64,000 nucleotides of DNA from DAHUXN01 sp963811805 (GCA_963811805.1 CAWESU010000003.1:1-64000), one strand, 5' to 3'; shown: positions 16,460 to 26,032, counted from the first letter of the stretch. The notes: a model not told the origin generated them from the letters alone. Numbers and translations: made by a program.

Positions 16460-18877
16460 CTATTCTTCGCGAAGGGCGGCAAGGGCGTTGATGCGCGTCG
16501 CACGGAGGATCGGAATCCAGGACGCGGCAATCGCCAGAGCGAAGAAGCCCGACGCCGTCGCGGCGATGGTCCAAGCATCAAGCGGCGAAATGCCGAACAG
16601 GAAGCTTCGCGTCGCGCGGATGGCAAAGAACGAAAGCGCTGCGCCGGGTATGAGTCCGGCGAGCGCGATCGACAGGCTATGGCGCGCGATGAGCGAGCGC
16701 ACGCTGTGCGCAGACGCGCCGAGGGCCATGCGGATGGCGATTTCGCGACGACGAAGTTCCACGAGATGCGCCAATGTGCCGTAAAGACCGAGCGCGGCCA
16801 GCAGAACGCCAGCCAAGGCGAAGCTATCGAGCAGCCAGGCGACGAAACGGCGCACTTTCACCGAATCGAGAATTCGGCCGGGCATAGTTTCCACGTCGAA
16901 GAGCGCCACAGTACTGTCCATGCTGCGCAATATGTCGCGCACGCCTGAAGTGATGTCTGCATCTCCTTTGGTTCGCGCTGCAATAAACATGGCCGTGTTC
17001 GGATGCTGCCACGCAGGGATGTAGATTTCCGGCCGTTGGGTTTCCGCCAGGTCGCGACTGGCCACATGGCCTACGACACCGACAATCGCGTAGGGTTGGT
17101 CGTGCTGGGCATTGTTCATCACTACCTTGCCGATGGGATCCTCTCCCGGAAAATACTTTTGCACAAAAGCACTGTCCACAATGGCGACCATCGGCGAGCT
17201 GGCATTGTCGTGCTCGGTGAAGACGCGTCCTTGAAGCAGAGGGATGTTCATGGTTTCAAAATAGGCGGGAAGCATGAGGTTGAAACGAGCGGCGGGGCGA
17301 ACGGCGGTTTCCGGCCGTCCAGGGAAGTAAAGGTCCGCGGTGAATCCCCCGCTTGAGAAGGGAAGGGCCAAGCAGGCGGATGCCGATTCGACTCCGGGCA
17401 AAGCGGAAATGCGCGTCACAAATTCCTGGAAGAAATGGGGATAGAAATAGGCTTGCGATGCGGCGCCGCGAGGTTTCTCAGGAAGGCCGACGCTTCCGGT
17501 CCAGACGTTTTCCGGCGAAAATCCCGGAGAAACGTCCAGCAGTTTTGTGAAGCTGCGGCTCAACGCGGTCGCGGTAAAGAGCAGAGCAATGGCGATGGCC
17601 AGTTGTCCGGCGGCGAGGATGCGGCGCCAATGGCTGCCGCCAGCGGAGGCGCGTGGCCCGCTCGCGCGCAGCGCCTGCTCGAGCGGCAAGCGCGAAAATG
17701 TGGCTGCGGGAAGCGCTCCGGCAAGGAATGTGGCCAGGAGGCAGAGGCCGAGCGAAAAGAGAAGCGTCCACGGTTCGATTGTGGTGCGATGAATCGGACC
17801 GAAGCGATTGCTGAGCCTCACCAAAGCGACCGCCAGCAGAACTCCTGCCGTGCAGCCAATCAGCGCCAGTAAGGCCGTTTCAGCGAGAATTTGACGGACC
17901 AGGCGCATCGGGCCGGCGCCCAGCGCCGCGCGCACCGCCCATTCGCCCTTGCGAATACTGGCGCGAACCAGGAGCAGCCCGGAAACATTGATGCAGGCGA
18001 TGAGTAGCACGCAGAATACCGCGTCGAACGCCAGCAGCAGCCAGCTGCGAATGGCTTTGGTTTGCTGTTCGACCATCGGCGCGCAGGAGAAACGCCAGCC
18101 GGCTTTTTCCGGGTAGTGGGTCGGGTAAGCCGCTGCGTATCCGTGGCTGATCGCCGCAAGAGCGGCATCGGCGCGCTGCGGAGTCAGGCCGGGCGCGACA
18201 CGGGCAAGCATCTGTAGCCATTTATCTCCGCGCTCGCCGGGGGCGAGATCCGACGGAGCCAGCGCCAGCGGCACCCACATCTGCGAGGCGGGATAGGGGA
18301 AGTTGAAATCGGCGGGCATCACACCGATAACCCGATAGGACACGCCGTCCAAGGCAATCGACCGGTCGAGCACGTTGCGATCCGCGCCGAATGCGCTCCG
18401 CCAGAGCGCGTCGCTGAGAATCACTATTTTTGCCGCGCTGCGATCTTCCTCGGGACTAAAAGTACGGCCGAGCTGCGGAGCGATGCCGAGCATCGGGAAA
18501 AGAGTGGCCGATGCGTTCACGGCGTCGACGTGCTGCGCGCTTCCCACGCCAGTCATGGTGAAATCGTTGAAGTAATAGGCGGCGGTCTCGTTGAAGATTT
18601 CATGCTGCGTGCTCAGGTCCACATAATCAGGGCCAGAGGCTTGCGTCGTCGCCAATTGCGAGCCGGGGAATTCGTTATGGACGTATACCAGCTGGCCCGC
18701 GTCGCGATAGGGAAGGGGCTTCAGGATCGCGTCGTATAGAACGGCGAAAACCGCGGTGGCCGAGCCGATGCCGATGGCCAGCACGGCGGCGCAGACGATG
18801 GTCAGGGAAAGGTTTTTGCGAAGCTGGCGCAGGCCGTAGTGAATATCCGTCGAGAAATCCGCGAGGACTTTGCGCAT
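16460..18877 (-). CDS. Orphan MacB/FtsX-type ABC permease with duplicated core (ADOP-like)
   Basis: 805 residues arranged as two MacB-like halves. Each has a TM helix, a periplasmic core and an FtsX three-helix domain: TM near residues 22-44, core to about 270, FtsX helices about 280-410, then a second TM near 430, core to about 670 and FtsX helices to the end. Motifs include GSATAVFAVLYDAILKPLPY, LSDALWRSAFGADRNVLDRS with GVMPADF, and the terminal RATRINALAALREE. This matches the duplicated permeases that are abundant in Acidobacteriota. No ATPase or membrane fusion protein is adjacent, so it either borrows one or acts as an orphan. The substrate is unknown. Confidence 0.88.
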   Translation of the reverse strand: MRKVLADFSTDIHYGLRQLRKNLSLTIVCAAVLAIGIGSATAVFAVLYDAILKPLPYRDAGQLVYVHNEFPGSQLATTQASGPDYVDLSTQHEIFNETAAYYFNDFTMTGVGSAQHVDAVNASATLFPMLGIAPQLGRTFSPEEDRSAAKIVILSDALWRSAFGADRNVLDRSIALDGVSYRVIGVMPADFNFPYPASQMWVPLALAPSDLAPGERGDKWLQMLARVAPGLTPQRADAALAAISHGYAAAYPTHYPEKAGWRFSCAPMVEQQTKAIRSWLLLAFDAVFCVLLIACINVSGLLLVRASIRKGEWAVRAALGAGPMRLVRQILAETALLALIGCTAGVLLAVALVRLSNRFGPIHRTTIEPWTLLFSLGLCLLATFLAGALPAATFSRLPLEQALRASGPRASAGGSHWRRILAAGQLAIAIALLFTATALSRSFTKLLDVSPGFSPENVWTGSVGLPEKPRGAASQAYFYPHFFQEFVTRISALPGVESASACLALPFSSGGFTADLYFPGRPETAVRPAARFNLMLPAYFETMNIPLLQGRVFTEHDNASSPMVAIVDSAFVQKYFPGEDPIGKVVMNNAQHDQPYAIVGVVGHVASRDLAETQRPEIYIPAWQHPNTAMFIAARTKGDADITSGVRDILRSMDSTVALFDVETMPGRILDSVKVRRFVAWLLDSFALAGVLLAALGLYGTLAHLVELRRREIAIRMALGASAHSVRSLIARHSLSIALAGLIPGAALSFFAIRATRSFLFGISPLDAWTIAATASGFFALAIAASWIPILRATRINALAALREE

Positions 18878-18965
18878 TTTTCCTTCCGAATCTTAAGGCG
18901 ACGGCGTTCTCGAATTATAGACGTGTCAGCCGATAAATAGTTATTCGTCGTCGAGAGAATTTCTA

Positions 18966-19991
18966 TCAGGCGGGCAGAGCGCTTCCCTGTACGGTCCAAT
19001 TCAGTGAGTAAAGCGAGGTATTCGTGGCGACCAGGGCGCGCTTCGAGGGCTCGATCACCAGGCCCACGATATTGTGCCCGCTCAGCGCCAACTCTGCCTG
19101 GCCGTCAGCGGAGATGCGGACAACGCCGCGTTTGCCCGCGAGCGAAGCAGCCACGTACAAATTCCCGGCGCTGTCGAAAGCCATTCCCTGCGGCCGCCCG
19201 AGGCCTTTGTAGAAAATTTCCACTTCACCGGCCGGGGTAATCCGGTACACGCGGTCGAAGCTCGAGGTTGTGGGCCCGGTGACGTACAAATCGCCGCTCG
19301 AGTGAAAAGCCAGATGGTAGGCGGACATCGAGGGCTCGAGCGTGGCAAACACGAAAATTTGGCGGTCCGCGGCAATCTTGAAAATCGTCCCGCTGCGATC
19401 CCCCACGTAAAGATTTCCAGCGCGATCGAACGCCAGCCCCGTGGCAATTCCCATGCCCTCCACCCATTGTTCGTTGCTGCCGTCGGGCATCACGCGATGG
19501 ATGGTACCGTCGTTGCGGCAGGAAACGTACAGCGCGCCATCGTGGCCGACCGCCAAGCCCGTGGGATTCATCATCTGCGTGACGTACGGCTTCACGGTGC
19601 GGCTGGGCGTTACTTTGTAAAGCGAAACGGGGACCTTTTGCCCGCGCTGTCCGCTGAAGGTGACGTACACGTTTCCTTCGCGGTCGACGGCGGGATTCGC
19701 CACAGGATTCAAATTGTCCGCGATCAATTCGCCCAGGGCGATGGGAAAAGGCTGGCTGGCTGCGTCTCCGGCCTGGACGCGAACGGCGCCGCCGTCGGCT
19801 CCCTCCGGCACGCGCGCGACGAGCAGATTTTCCGACGCCATCATCACGCTGCCGGCGGCGCTGCCAAAATGCACTTCCGCGCGCGCATGATTTCCGCCGG
19901 AAAATCCCGCGCCGTGAATTGTGATTTCTCCGCCGGGAATAGCCGCGGTGGGCCGCACGCGTTCAATTCTCGGCATGCCGTTCACTTTCAA
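18966..19991 (-). CDS. IPT/TIG domain plus NHL/SMP-30-like beta-propeller protein
   Basis: 341 residues. The first 85 form an IPT/TIG-type immunoglobulin fold (RVRPTAAIPGGEITIHGAGF). The rest is a repeat region with recurring (V/L)A(F/V)(D/H)xxGxLYV units: PAVDREGNVYVTF, GLAVGHDGALYVSC, GLAFDRAGNLYVGD, LAFHSSGDLYVTG, GMAFDSAGNLYVA. These are blades of a six- or so-bladed NHL or gluconolactonase-like propeller. No signal peptide is obvious, so the protein may be cytoplasmic or start further in. Function is unknown; such proteins are usually binding or lactonase-like. Confidence 0.8.
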   Translation of the reverse strand: MKVNGMPRIERVRPTAAIPGGEITIHGAGFSGGNHARAEVHFGSAAGSVMMASENLLVARVPEGADGGAVRVQAGDAASQPFPIALGELIADNLNPVANPAVDREGNVYVTFSGQRGQKVPVSLYKVTPSRTVKPYVTQMMNPTGLAVGHDGALYVSCRNDGTIHRVMPDGSNEQWVEGMGIATGLAFDRAGNLYVGDRSGTIFKIAADRQIFVFATLEPSMSAYHLAFHSSGDLYVTGPTTSSFDRVYRITPAGEVEIFYKGLGRPQGMAFDSAGNLYVAASLAGKRGVVRISADGQAELALSGHNIVGLVIEPSKRALVATNTSLYSLNWTVQGSALPA

Positions 19992-20010
19992 TTGAGATGT
20001 CCCCAGAACT

Positions 20011-20565
20011 TCACAGGCCCAGCGCCCGCGCGATCCAAAGCCCTATGGCCGCGTAAATCCCGGCCATCCAGTCATCCGCCATTATGCCCCAACCGCCGGG
20101 CAAAGACTCGGCTTGCCGCGCCGGGAACGGCTTCCACGTGTCGAATCCTCGAAAAAGTATAAAACCCAGGAGCAAATATTTCCAGTTGAGGGGGGCGAGG
20201 GCGACCAGGTAAGTCAAAAATTGCCCCGAAACTTCGTCGATGACCACGAACTGCGGATCTTTTCGGCTAACGAATCTTGCAACGCGCGCTGATACCGCGA
20301 CACCAATCAGCGCGATGAGCACCGCAAGAAGAATCGTCCAAGGAGAAAACGGCAGAACGTGATGCGCTTCGCGCCAACGAAGATCAATCCCAACATGCCC
20401 CAAGAAAATCCTGCTCGACGCCCAATACAATAAGACGCCCACCAGCGAGCCCCACGTGCCGGGCGCTGCCGGAAGGTAGCCTGCGCCGCCTGCTGTAGCC
20501 AGGAAAAACGAGAGCCACGGCTTGCGCGCAATCGCGGTATCCGCGGCGTCACTGTTCGTATTCAT
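20011..20565 (-). CDS. pgpA: Phosphatidylglycerophosphatase A
   Basis: PgpA removes the phosphate from phosphatidylglycerophosphate to make phosphatidylglycerol. 184 residues with four hydrophobic segments. Family signatures are present: GGAGYLPAAPGTWGSLVG near the N-terminus, DPQFVVIDEVSGQFLTY in the middle, FRGFDTWKPFPARQAESLPG, and WGIMADDWMAGIYAAIGL at the end. It overlaps the stop of yacG by four bases (ATGA). With plsY and gpsA on the same strand 5-6 kb away, the block is enriched in phospholipid genes. Confidence 0.94.
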   Translation of the reverse strand: MNTNSDAADTAIARKPWLSFFLATAGGAGYLPAAPGTWGSLVGVLLYWASSRIFLGHVGIDLRWREAHHVLPFSPWTILLAVLIALIGVAVSARVARFVSRKDPQFVVIDEVSGQFLTYLVALAPLNWKYLLLGFILFRGFDTWKPFPARQAESLPGGWGIMADDWMAGIYAAIGLWIARALGL

Positions 20566-20786
20566 TTTTCCCGTGCATTGTTTCCGTTGGGTTGTCCGTC
20601 TTCATCGGAGGCGGGCGATTCGTGCGCTTCAGGGCCCTCTTCGTCCATGGCAGGTTCGGTCACTTTATATTTTTCGCTGGCCCAGTTGCCCAAATCCGTC
20701 AGGCGGCAGCGCTCGCTGCAGAACGGAAAGTCTTTGTCTTTGTCCGAATCGGTTGGCTTCTTGCAAATCGGGCAACGCAGTTCCAT
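20562..20786 (-). CDS. yacG: Zinc-binding DNA gyrase inhibitor YacG
   Basis: 74 residues. The N-terminal zinc finger CPICKKP...FPFCSERCRLTDLGNWASEKY carries the C-x2-C...C-x3-C pattern and the conserved LxDLGxW that follow in YacG, an inhibitor of gyrase in E. coli. The tail (about 45-74) is acidic and low in complexity. It overlaps pgpA by four bases and is likely co-translated with it. Confidence 0.88.
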   Translation of the reverse strand: MELRCPICKKPTDSDKDKDFPFCSERCRLTDLGNWASEKYKVTEPAMDEEGPEAHESPASDEDGQPNGNNAREK

Positions 20787-20846
20787 GGCCGGCGCCTAGC
20801 CTAACACGCATCGAGGCTCGCACGAGCGCACCATCCGGCGGGCGGT

Positions 20847-22253
20847 TCAGGCGAGTATCGGAAACGGCTGCGCAGGAGCAGTAGCGCGCAATTCAGCCGC
20901 GCCCTCGAACACAATTTCCGTTGCGCGTCCGACCAAGTCGTAATCGTGAGCTTCGGTGATTTCGACCCGCGCTATGGTTCCCGGCGGCGGCAATTGCGAC
21001 GCATCGCTGGCGCCGCAAATATCCGTGACGTAGATTTTCCCGTCGATTTCGGGCGCCATGCCTTCGAGCCGCGCTTGCCAAACAAATTCCGTGTCAGCGG
21101 AAGGCCCTTCGAGCATCGCGGTAAAGCTCTTGCCGATTTTTGCGCGCAACTTCTGCCGCGAAATCTTTTGTTGAATGGCCATCAGCTCGCCGCGGCGCCG
21201 CGCAATTGTTTCCGAGTCCACTTTTTCGCCGCACGCGAAGCTCTTCGCGGTTTCCTCGTCGGAATACGCGAAGACGCCCATCCAATCGAATTTCGCGGCG
21301 CGCACAAAATCGCAGAGCACGCGAAAATCGTCCTCCGTCTCGCCCGGGAATCCCACGATGAACGAGGTGCGCAGCGAAACGCCGGGAATGGTCCGCTGGA
21401 TGCGTTCGAGCATTTTCAGAAACGCGTCGGCATGCGAGCCACGCTTCATGCGCGCCAGGACGCTGCGGCTGGCGTGCTGCAGCGGAATATCGAGATATTT
21501 CACGAGCCGCTCGTGCCGCGCGATGGTCTCCAGCAACTTCGGGGTGATGCGGTTCGGGTAGCAATAGAGAAAACGAATCCAGCGCAGCTCGTCGATGGCG
21601 GCCAGTTCTTCGAGCAGCAGCGGCAGCCCGTCGCGAAATCCCAGGTCTTCGCCGTAGAACGTCGTGTCCTGTCCGATCAAATTTATTTCGCGCACGCCGG
21701 CCGCGGCCAGATTGCGCGCTTCGCGTACCACCGATTCGAACCTGCGGCTGCGAAAGCGGCCGCGTAATTGCGGAATGATGCAGAACGCGCAGGGATGATC
21801 GCATCCTTCGTTGATTTTGATGTACGCGGTGTGGCGAGGCGTGGCCAGGATGCGCGGAGTCAAATCGTGATAGAGAAAAGACGGCGCTTCGGCGGATACG
21901 TCTGCCAGTTCGCCTTCGCACGCTTCGAGGATTTTTTCGACTTCTCCCGTGCCGATCACCGCATCGACTTCCGGAATCCGCTCACGGATTTCGTTGCGAT
22001 ATCGCTCGACCAGGCATCCCGCAACAATCAATTTCTGCGCGCGCCCAAACTTTTTGTATTCGGCCATCTCCAAAATCGAATCGACGGACTCTTTCCGCGC
22101 CGGCTCGATGAAGCTGCAGGTGTTGACCACCAGCACGTCGGCATCGTCGGCGCGCGGAGTGATTTCGTGTCCCGCGCGCGCGAGAATGCCCATCATCACC
22201 TCGCTGTCGACGAGGTTCTTCGGACATCCGAGGCTGACGAATCCGATTTTCAT
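20847..22253 (-). CDS. rimO: Ribosomal protein S12 methylthiotransferase RimO
   Basis: RimO methylthiolates the beta carbon of a conserved aspartate in ribosomal protein S12. 468 residues: the UPF0004 domain with C10 (SLGCPKNLVDSE), C46 (VNTCSFIE) and C80 (VAGCLVERY) for one iron-sulfur cluster; the radical SAM motif C151-x3-C155-x2-C158 in EGCDHPCAFCIIPQLRG for the second; and a C-terminal TRAM domain. SLGCPKNLVDSE and the CIIPQLRG sequence distinguish it from MiaB. Its target S12 (rpsL) lies 4 kb away on the opposite strand and keeps the modified Asp context (TQTPKKPNSALRK and downstream PGxRYHVIRGTLD). Confidence 0.95.
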   Translation of the reverse strand: MKIGFVSLGCPKNLVDSEVMMGILARAGHEITPRADDADVLVVNTCSFIEPARKESVDSILEMAEYKKFGRAQKLIVAGCLVERYRNEIRERIPEVDAVIGTGEVEKILEACEGELADVSAEAPSFLYHDLTPRILATPRHTAYIKINEGCDHPCAFCIIPQLRGRFRSRRFESVVREARNLAAAGVREINLIGQDTTFYGEDLGFRDGLPLLLEELAAIDELRWIRFLYCYPNRITPKLLETIARHERLVKYLDIPLQHASRSVLARMKRGSHADAFLKMLERIQRTIPGVSLRTSFIVGFPGETEDDFRVLCDFVRAAKFDWMGVFAYSDEETAKSFACGEKVDSETIARRRGELMAIQQKISRQKLRAKIGKSFTAMLEGPSADTEFVWQARLEGMAPEIDGKIYVTDICGASDASQLPPPGTIARVEITEAHDYDLVGRATEIVFEGAAELRATAPAQPFPILA

Positions 22254-22338
22254 GGCTCGCTTCGGGAAACAACCATCTTAGCACACGGCTGCGCCATGCC
22301 TGGGGGATACGAATGTAAAAGGAATTTCGTTCGTAGGA

Positions 22339-25300
22339 CTAATTCCCTCCGGCCAGCAGGTCGCGCGGCCGGTCGAAGACGAAATCGCATTTCGCCGTCT
22401 GGGCTGAACAGGTCACGGCGCCGCGCAAGACCATTCGCGCCCGCGTGCCGCGCGGCAAAATGGGAGGAAACGAAACTGCGCGGAGGCGCTCCGCCACTGA
22501 AGCGAGTCTGTCGTTGCCGACGAGGAATTTGGCGTCGTGCGCCACCGGTCCATTGGTGCCCGGCTCGATTAGCACGACGAATCCCGCCCGTCCGGTCACT
22601 GTGGTTTTTCCGAGCGAGACGGTTCGCTCGCGCATCAGTTCGCTGCCAGCGCGTTTCACGGCGGCGTCGATTGCTGCTGGCGTTCCGGCGGTTGGCCCGA
22701 GCAATTTCGCCAATCGTTCGCGGGTCTCGGCAGGCGCCGCTCCCGCGGCAAGCGACTGTTCGTAGGTGCGGATGGCCAGATCCTTCTCGCCGCGCGCCTC
22801 GTAGAGTTGCGCCAGATGAGCGCCGGTGTCGCCCACTTGATTCAGGCGCCAGGCCGCTTCGATGAGCGGTTCGGCTTCCGCAAGTTTGCCCTGTTGGAAA
22901 TAGACCCAACCGAGCGTGTCCCAGAACGCAGGGAGAGCGTTCATGGCCACGAAGTTGTTCGAATTGACATGCTGCAAATCGATCTGGCTGAGGCTCTCTT
23001 CCGTCGGGTCCACTGCCGCGGAAGCATATCCTTTGGCGCGGTCCAGCGCTCTTTTGTTCGCGGCGAGCGCGTAAGCAATGTCGTTGGCCACCAGCGGCGA
23101 GGGCGAGAGCGCGGATGCCTTCTCAAAATCGGCCAGCGCCGCGTCTGTTTTTCCCAGCCCCAATTCAGCCTGGCCCAGCCGCACGTAAACACCTGCGCTG
23201 TCAGGGCTCAGCACTGCCGCCTTTTCGAGCGCCGCATGGGCTTTGTCGAATTGTCTTTCGTCGATATAGACGGTGCCCAAATACGAGTACGCATCCGGGT
23301 CGAGTGGTTTGATCTCGAGCTGCTTCTTGAATGCCGCTTCGGCCGCGTCGTATTTTTTTTCGTCGTAGAGCGCCACTCCGAGCAGATTGTTTACCGACTC
23401 ATCCTTGGGATTCGCCGCGAGTTGCTTCTGGAACGAGGCGATCGCGTCGTCGAATTTCCCCAGCTCCAGTTGCGTGGTTCCCATGTTCAGCCACAAGTTT
23501 GTCTGCTGAGGATTCAACTGCTCCACCTGCTGAAATAGTAGGAACGCGTTACGGAAATGCCGGTCTTGAATCTCCGCCGCGCCGGCTTGCATCAGTTCGC
23601 CCGCGCTAGCCTCTTCTGGTACGCCGGGAATGATGTTCTCCACAAGCACGCCCTGATTCTGGTCCGCTTGCACCGCCGCGGCGAAGGCCTGGTAGTCGGC
23701 GCGCCTGGTCGCCGGCAGTTCTCTGGAAATGAAACGCAAGGTGCGCTGGGCGGTGATGGCTTGCTCCTGCGCGCTGTACTCGGAGTGATATTCAGCGTAA
23801 TCGCGCTTCACCGCCGCGCCCACGGGCACGCGCGGCAGGTCGTTTGCCGGAAGGTCCAGCGTCAGCTTGGCCGTGACCGTCAACGGGGTTCCCAACAGTA
23901 CGGGCTTGGAAGAGTCTGCGGGCGCATCCGGCAGGCCAAAGACCGGCAACAGGAGCGGCACTCCAACTCTCGGCTGTGACCAATCGAGAAAATCTGGCAA
24001 GACCAGAACGAAGTCCAAAGTGAAAGGATCGCGCGTACTCGTCGGGTCGCTGGGCTTGACGCTCGCGACAGTTCCCCGCAGCCCGTCGAGAGTGGCCATA
24101 GTCTCTGCCACCGAGGCCCATTCCGATTGCGGGGTGCGTTCGAACGCCGTGCGCAGCGCATATTCGTTGTCTCCGCGCAGCACGTAGCGGACCCGCGCGG
24201 TCAGTTTTCCCAGCGACGTTACACTGCCGTTGATTTCCACGTCCTGGTTGGATGGGAAGGGCGGGTCGAGCGGAGTCTTCGCGGAATGAGGAGCGACATT
24301 CGAGGATGCAACCAGCGCGTTTTTGCCGCGCGCGTTCGGCAGTAGCATTTGGAAGGGAAGAGTGTCCGGAGACGGGTCCATCCACAGCGCATCTTTGCCG
24401 GCCGTGACCATTACCACGGCCTGGCTGATCGCGCCGGGCCACGGAAGCTCCGGATCGAATTTCTCGGCGCGAGGCAGCAGCGCGATCTCTGCGTGAAAGC
24501 CATCCGTGCCCAGCATCGTTGCGAGCAGCGCGCACTTGTCAAACTCGTCGCCGTAGCCGGCGCTCAGCACTTTCGCGGCATCGTGTATTTGAAATCCGGC
24601 TTGTTCCGCAGGAATGCGGAGCAGATGAATCTGTTTCGCGACGTACTCGTAGAGCGTTTCGATTTTGTCCGTGTCCGTTTTTTGTTCGGCGATCAAGTCC
24701 TTCGATTTTGCGGTGATGTCATCGGTTGCCGTTGCCGCACTATGTTCCATGGCCGCGAACCACTTCGCCAGCGCGTCCCAGCTTGCAAATGTGGTCAGCA
24801 CGACGTCTGGCGGAGGCGTGGGCTCGGCGGAGACGTTGCTTGTCGGCGGGGCGTTCAATCTTTTCCAAGAATAGATTTTTCGGTCACCGGCAGTGGAGAT
24901 CTTCGCCGGAAACTGCGGCGCTGTCTGAATGTGAATCGTGCGCGCGGCGGGCACATTGATTTCAAGCTCTTCGTCGAGGGCGGGCCGCGCCGTCAGGAAG
25001 CTGTGCGAAAACCAAAATTCGCCCGCGGCGGCAGGCTTCACGACGGAGGTCACGAACTCGTAGCTCAAGGTGTCGCCGGGAGCCATCGCCGGAACAGTGA
25101 CCTTCGCCTCGCGCAACTCCGAAAACGCTGGCGCGTCTTTTGCGGCGGGCGCAAGATCGTCGGATAAGGCGTCTGGCTTGCCTTCCACGATGCTGCCGTT
25201 CGGTTTGGTCACGCGCAAGAAACGAAGCTCAACTTTTTCGTTTGCCGAATCGTAATCGAACGAAATGGTTTTAAGTTCGTTGGCTCCTTCGTCGCTGCCG

Positions 25301-25587
25301 GTTTTCACGCGGACATCGATCTGCCGCGTGCCCGTGCCGTCATTTTCAAAACGCACTTTCAGAGAGTCCAGCTCGATCGTCACCGGGATGGCGGCGCTCG
25401 CCTTGCTGGACGCGGCTGCGGCGGGCAATTTCGTTTGCATGGACGATGCTGGAGGAGTTGTGGCCTGTGCGCCTGGCGACGCAGTGCTCGTCGTTTGTGC
25501 GTGAACGCCGCGCGGGGCGGAGACAAAAACACCGAGGCAGAACACAGCGATTCGCAGGGCAGTCGCTCTGTGATTGTGAATGATCAT
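22339..25587 (-). CDS. Secreted DUF3857 / transglutaminase-like / TPR protein
   Basis: About 1,082 residues from the ATG at 25,587, which places a signal peptide (hydrophobic stretch ending VSAPRGVHA) at the N-terminus; an ATG at 25,617 would add ten residues. A DUF3857 beta-rich domain (about 45-250) is followed by a transglutaminase-like core (about 280-440), a DUF3858-like region, and at least five TPR units between about 660 and 850 (for example LWLNMGTTQLELGKFDDAIA and AYSYLGTVYIDERQFDKAHA). In the core, the usual GYGDCKDK catalytic motif reads GYGDEFDK and the later His position reads ISQAVV, so enzymatic activity is doubtful. The role is unknown; an envelope-associated scaffold is an inference. 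The 5' region is shared with the divergent str operon. Confidence 0.85.
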   Translation of the reverse strand: MIIHNHRATALRIAVFCLGVFVSAPRGVHAQTTSTASPGAQATTPPASSMQTKLPAAAASSKASAAIPVTIELDSLKVRFENDGTGTRQIDVRVKTGSDEGANELKTISFDYDSANEKVELRFLRVTKPNGSIVEGKPDALSDDLAPAAKDAPAFSELREAKVTVPAMAPGDTLSYEFVTSVVKPAAAGEFWFSHSFLTARPALDEELEINVPAARTIHIQTAPQFPAKISTAGDRKIYSWKRLNAPPTSNVSAEPTPPPDVVLTTFASWDALAKWFAAMEHSAATATDDITAKSKDLIAEQKTDTDKIETLYEYVAKQIHLLRIPAEQAGFQIHDAAKVLSAGYGDEFDKCALLATMLGTDGFHAEIALLPRAEKFDPELPWPGAISQAVVMVTAGKDALWMDPSPDTLPFQMLLPNARGKNALVASSNVAPHSAKTPLDPPFPSNQDVEINGSVTSLGKLTARVRYVLRGDNEYALRTAFERTPQSEWASVAETMATLDGLRGTVASVKPSDPTSTRDPFTLDFVLVLPDFLDWSQPRVGVPLLLPVFGLPDAPADSSKPVLLGTPLTVTAKLTLDLPANDLPRVPVGAAVKRDYAEYHSEYSAQEQAITAQRTLRFISRELPATRRADYQAFAAAVQADQNQGVLVENIIPGVPEEASAGELMQAGAAEIQDRHFRNAFLLFQQVEQLNPQQTNLWLNMGTTQLELGKFDDAIASFQKQLAANPKDESVNNLLGVALYDEKKYDAAEAAFKKQLEIKPLDPDAYSYLGTVYIDERQFDKAHAALEKAAVLSPDSAGVYVRLGQAELGLGKTDAALADFEKASALSPSPLVANDIAYALAANKRALDRAKGYASAAVDPTEESLSQIDLQHVNSNNFVAMNALPAFWDTLGWVYFQQGKLAEAEPLIEAAWRLNQVGDTGAHLAQLYEARGEKDLAIRTYEQSLAAGAAPAETRERLAKLLGPTAGTPAAIDAAVKRAGSELMRERTVSLGKTTVTGRAGFVVLIEPGTNGPVAHDAKFLVGNDRLASVAERLRAVSFPPILPRGTRARMVLRGAVTCSAQTAKCDFVFDRPRDLLAGGN

Positions 25588-25740
25588 CGCGGTGCAAGCA
25601 GTGTAGTCAGCTTGCATGGCTGCGTAAAGCCTGGCATCACGCGATTGTTTCCAGAAGTGGCAGGTTCCTCTGAGAATAAGGCCGCCATGTGGCCTGCTGC
25701 GTGGTGTTCGAATCAGACGTTAGTTGGAAGGTACTAATAG

Positions 25741-25749
25741 TGATATAAT
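25741..25749 (+). promoter_or_regulatory. Possible extended -10 promoter upstream of the str operon
   Basis: TGATATAAT is a TGn plus perfect TATAAT box. No good -35 hexamer lies 16-18 bp upstream, as is allowed for extended -10 promoters. It would transcribe through the repeat region towards rpsL. Confidence 0.4.
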
Positions 25750-25839
25750 CCCACTTGGTATGAAGCATCGTGGCGAAGCGTGGCATTGCGCTGGCTTGCA
25801 GGGTGCGATTCTTGTCGCGTAAGGAGTGCCGTTGCGACG

Positions 25840-25918
25840 TTTCTAATCGCCAAGCCGCGGAATTAGAAACTCTCGTAACTTACTGAAAACACTAGGTAAG
25901 ATAATTTCTAATCGCCAA
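25840..25918. repeat. 14-bp direct repeat with an intervening inverted copy
   Basis: TTTCTAATCGCCAA occurs at 25,840-25,853 and again, exactly, at 25,905-25,918. Between them ATTAGAAA (25,862-25,869) is the reverse complement of the first 8 bases, so it can pair with either copy. CTTAC (about 25,879) and GTAAG (about 25,896) form a nested inverted pair inside the second possible hairpin. The function is unknown: an operator, a recombination scar or a structured RNA are all possible. Confidence 0.7.
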
Positions 25919-26032
25919 TTTTGGCGCGTTGTTTGGATTGTAGTGCTCGCCGAAGTTGGGTGCGGGGGCTCCGGCCCGGCCCGGTTCAAGGAGTGACTGC
26001 GGCGGAGCGCGCAGAATCTATTGCATTTGTGG

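Larger units (their letters stand above)
25618..26032. other. Divergent intergenic region upstream of the str operon; no convincing gene
   Basis: About 0.78 kb separates the DUF3857 gene (-) from rpsL (+). I find no reading frame with recognisable protein similarity. It contains an extended -10 sequence, a 14-bp direct repeat with a matching inverted copy, and the main promoter, annotated separately. It is less GC-rich than the rest of the window around 25,840-25,930. Confidence 0.6.

Noticed and set aside
25690..25740. TTCGAATC near 25,708, resembling a tRNA T-loop
   Set aside because: The flanking bases do not form a T-stem and no acceptor or anticodon arm can be drawn.
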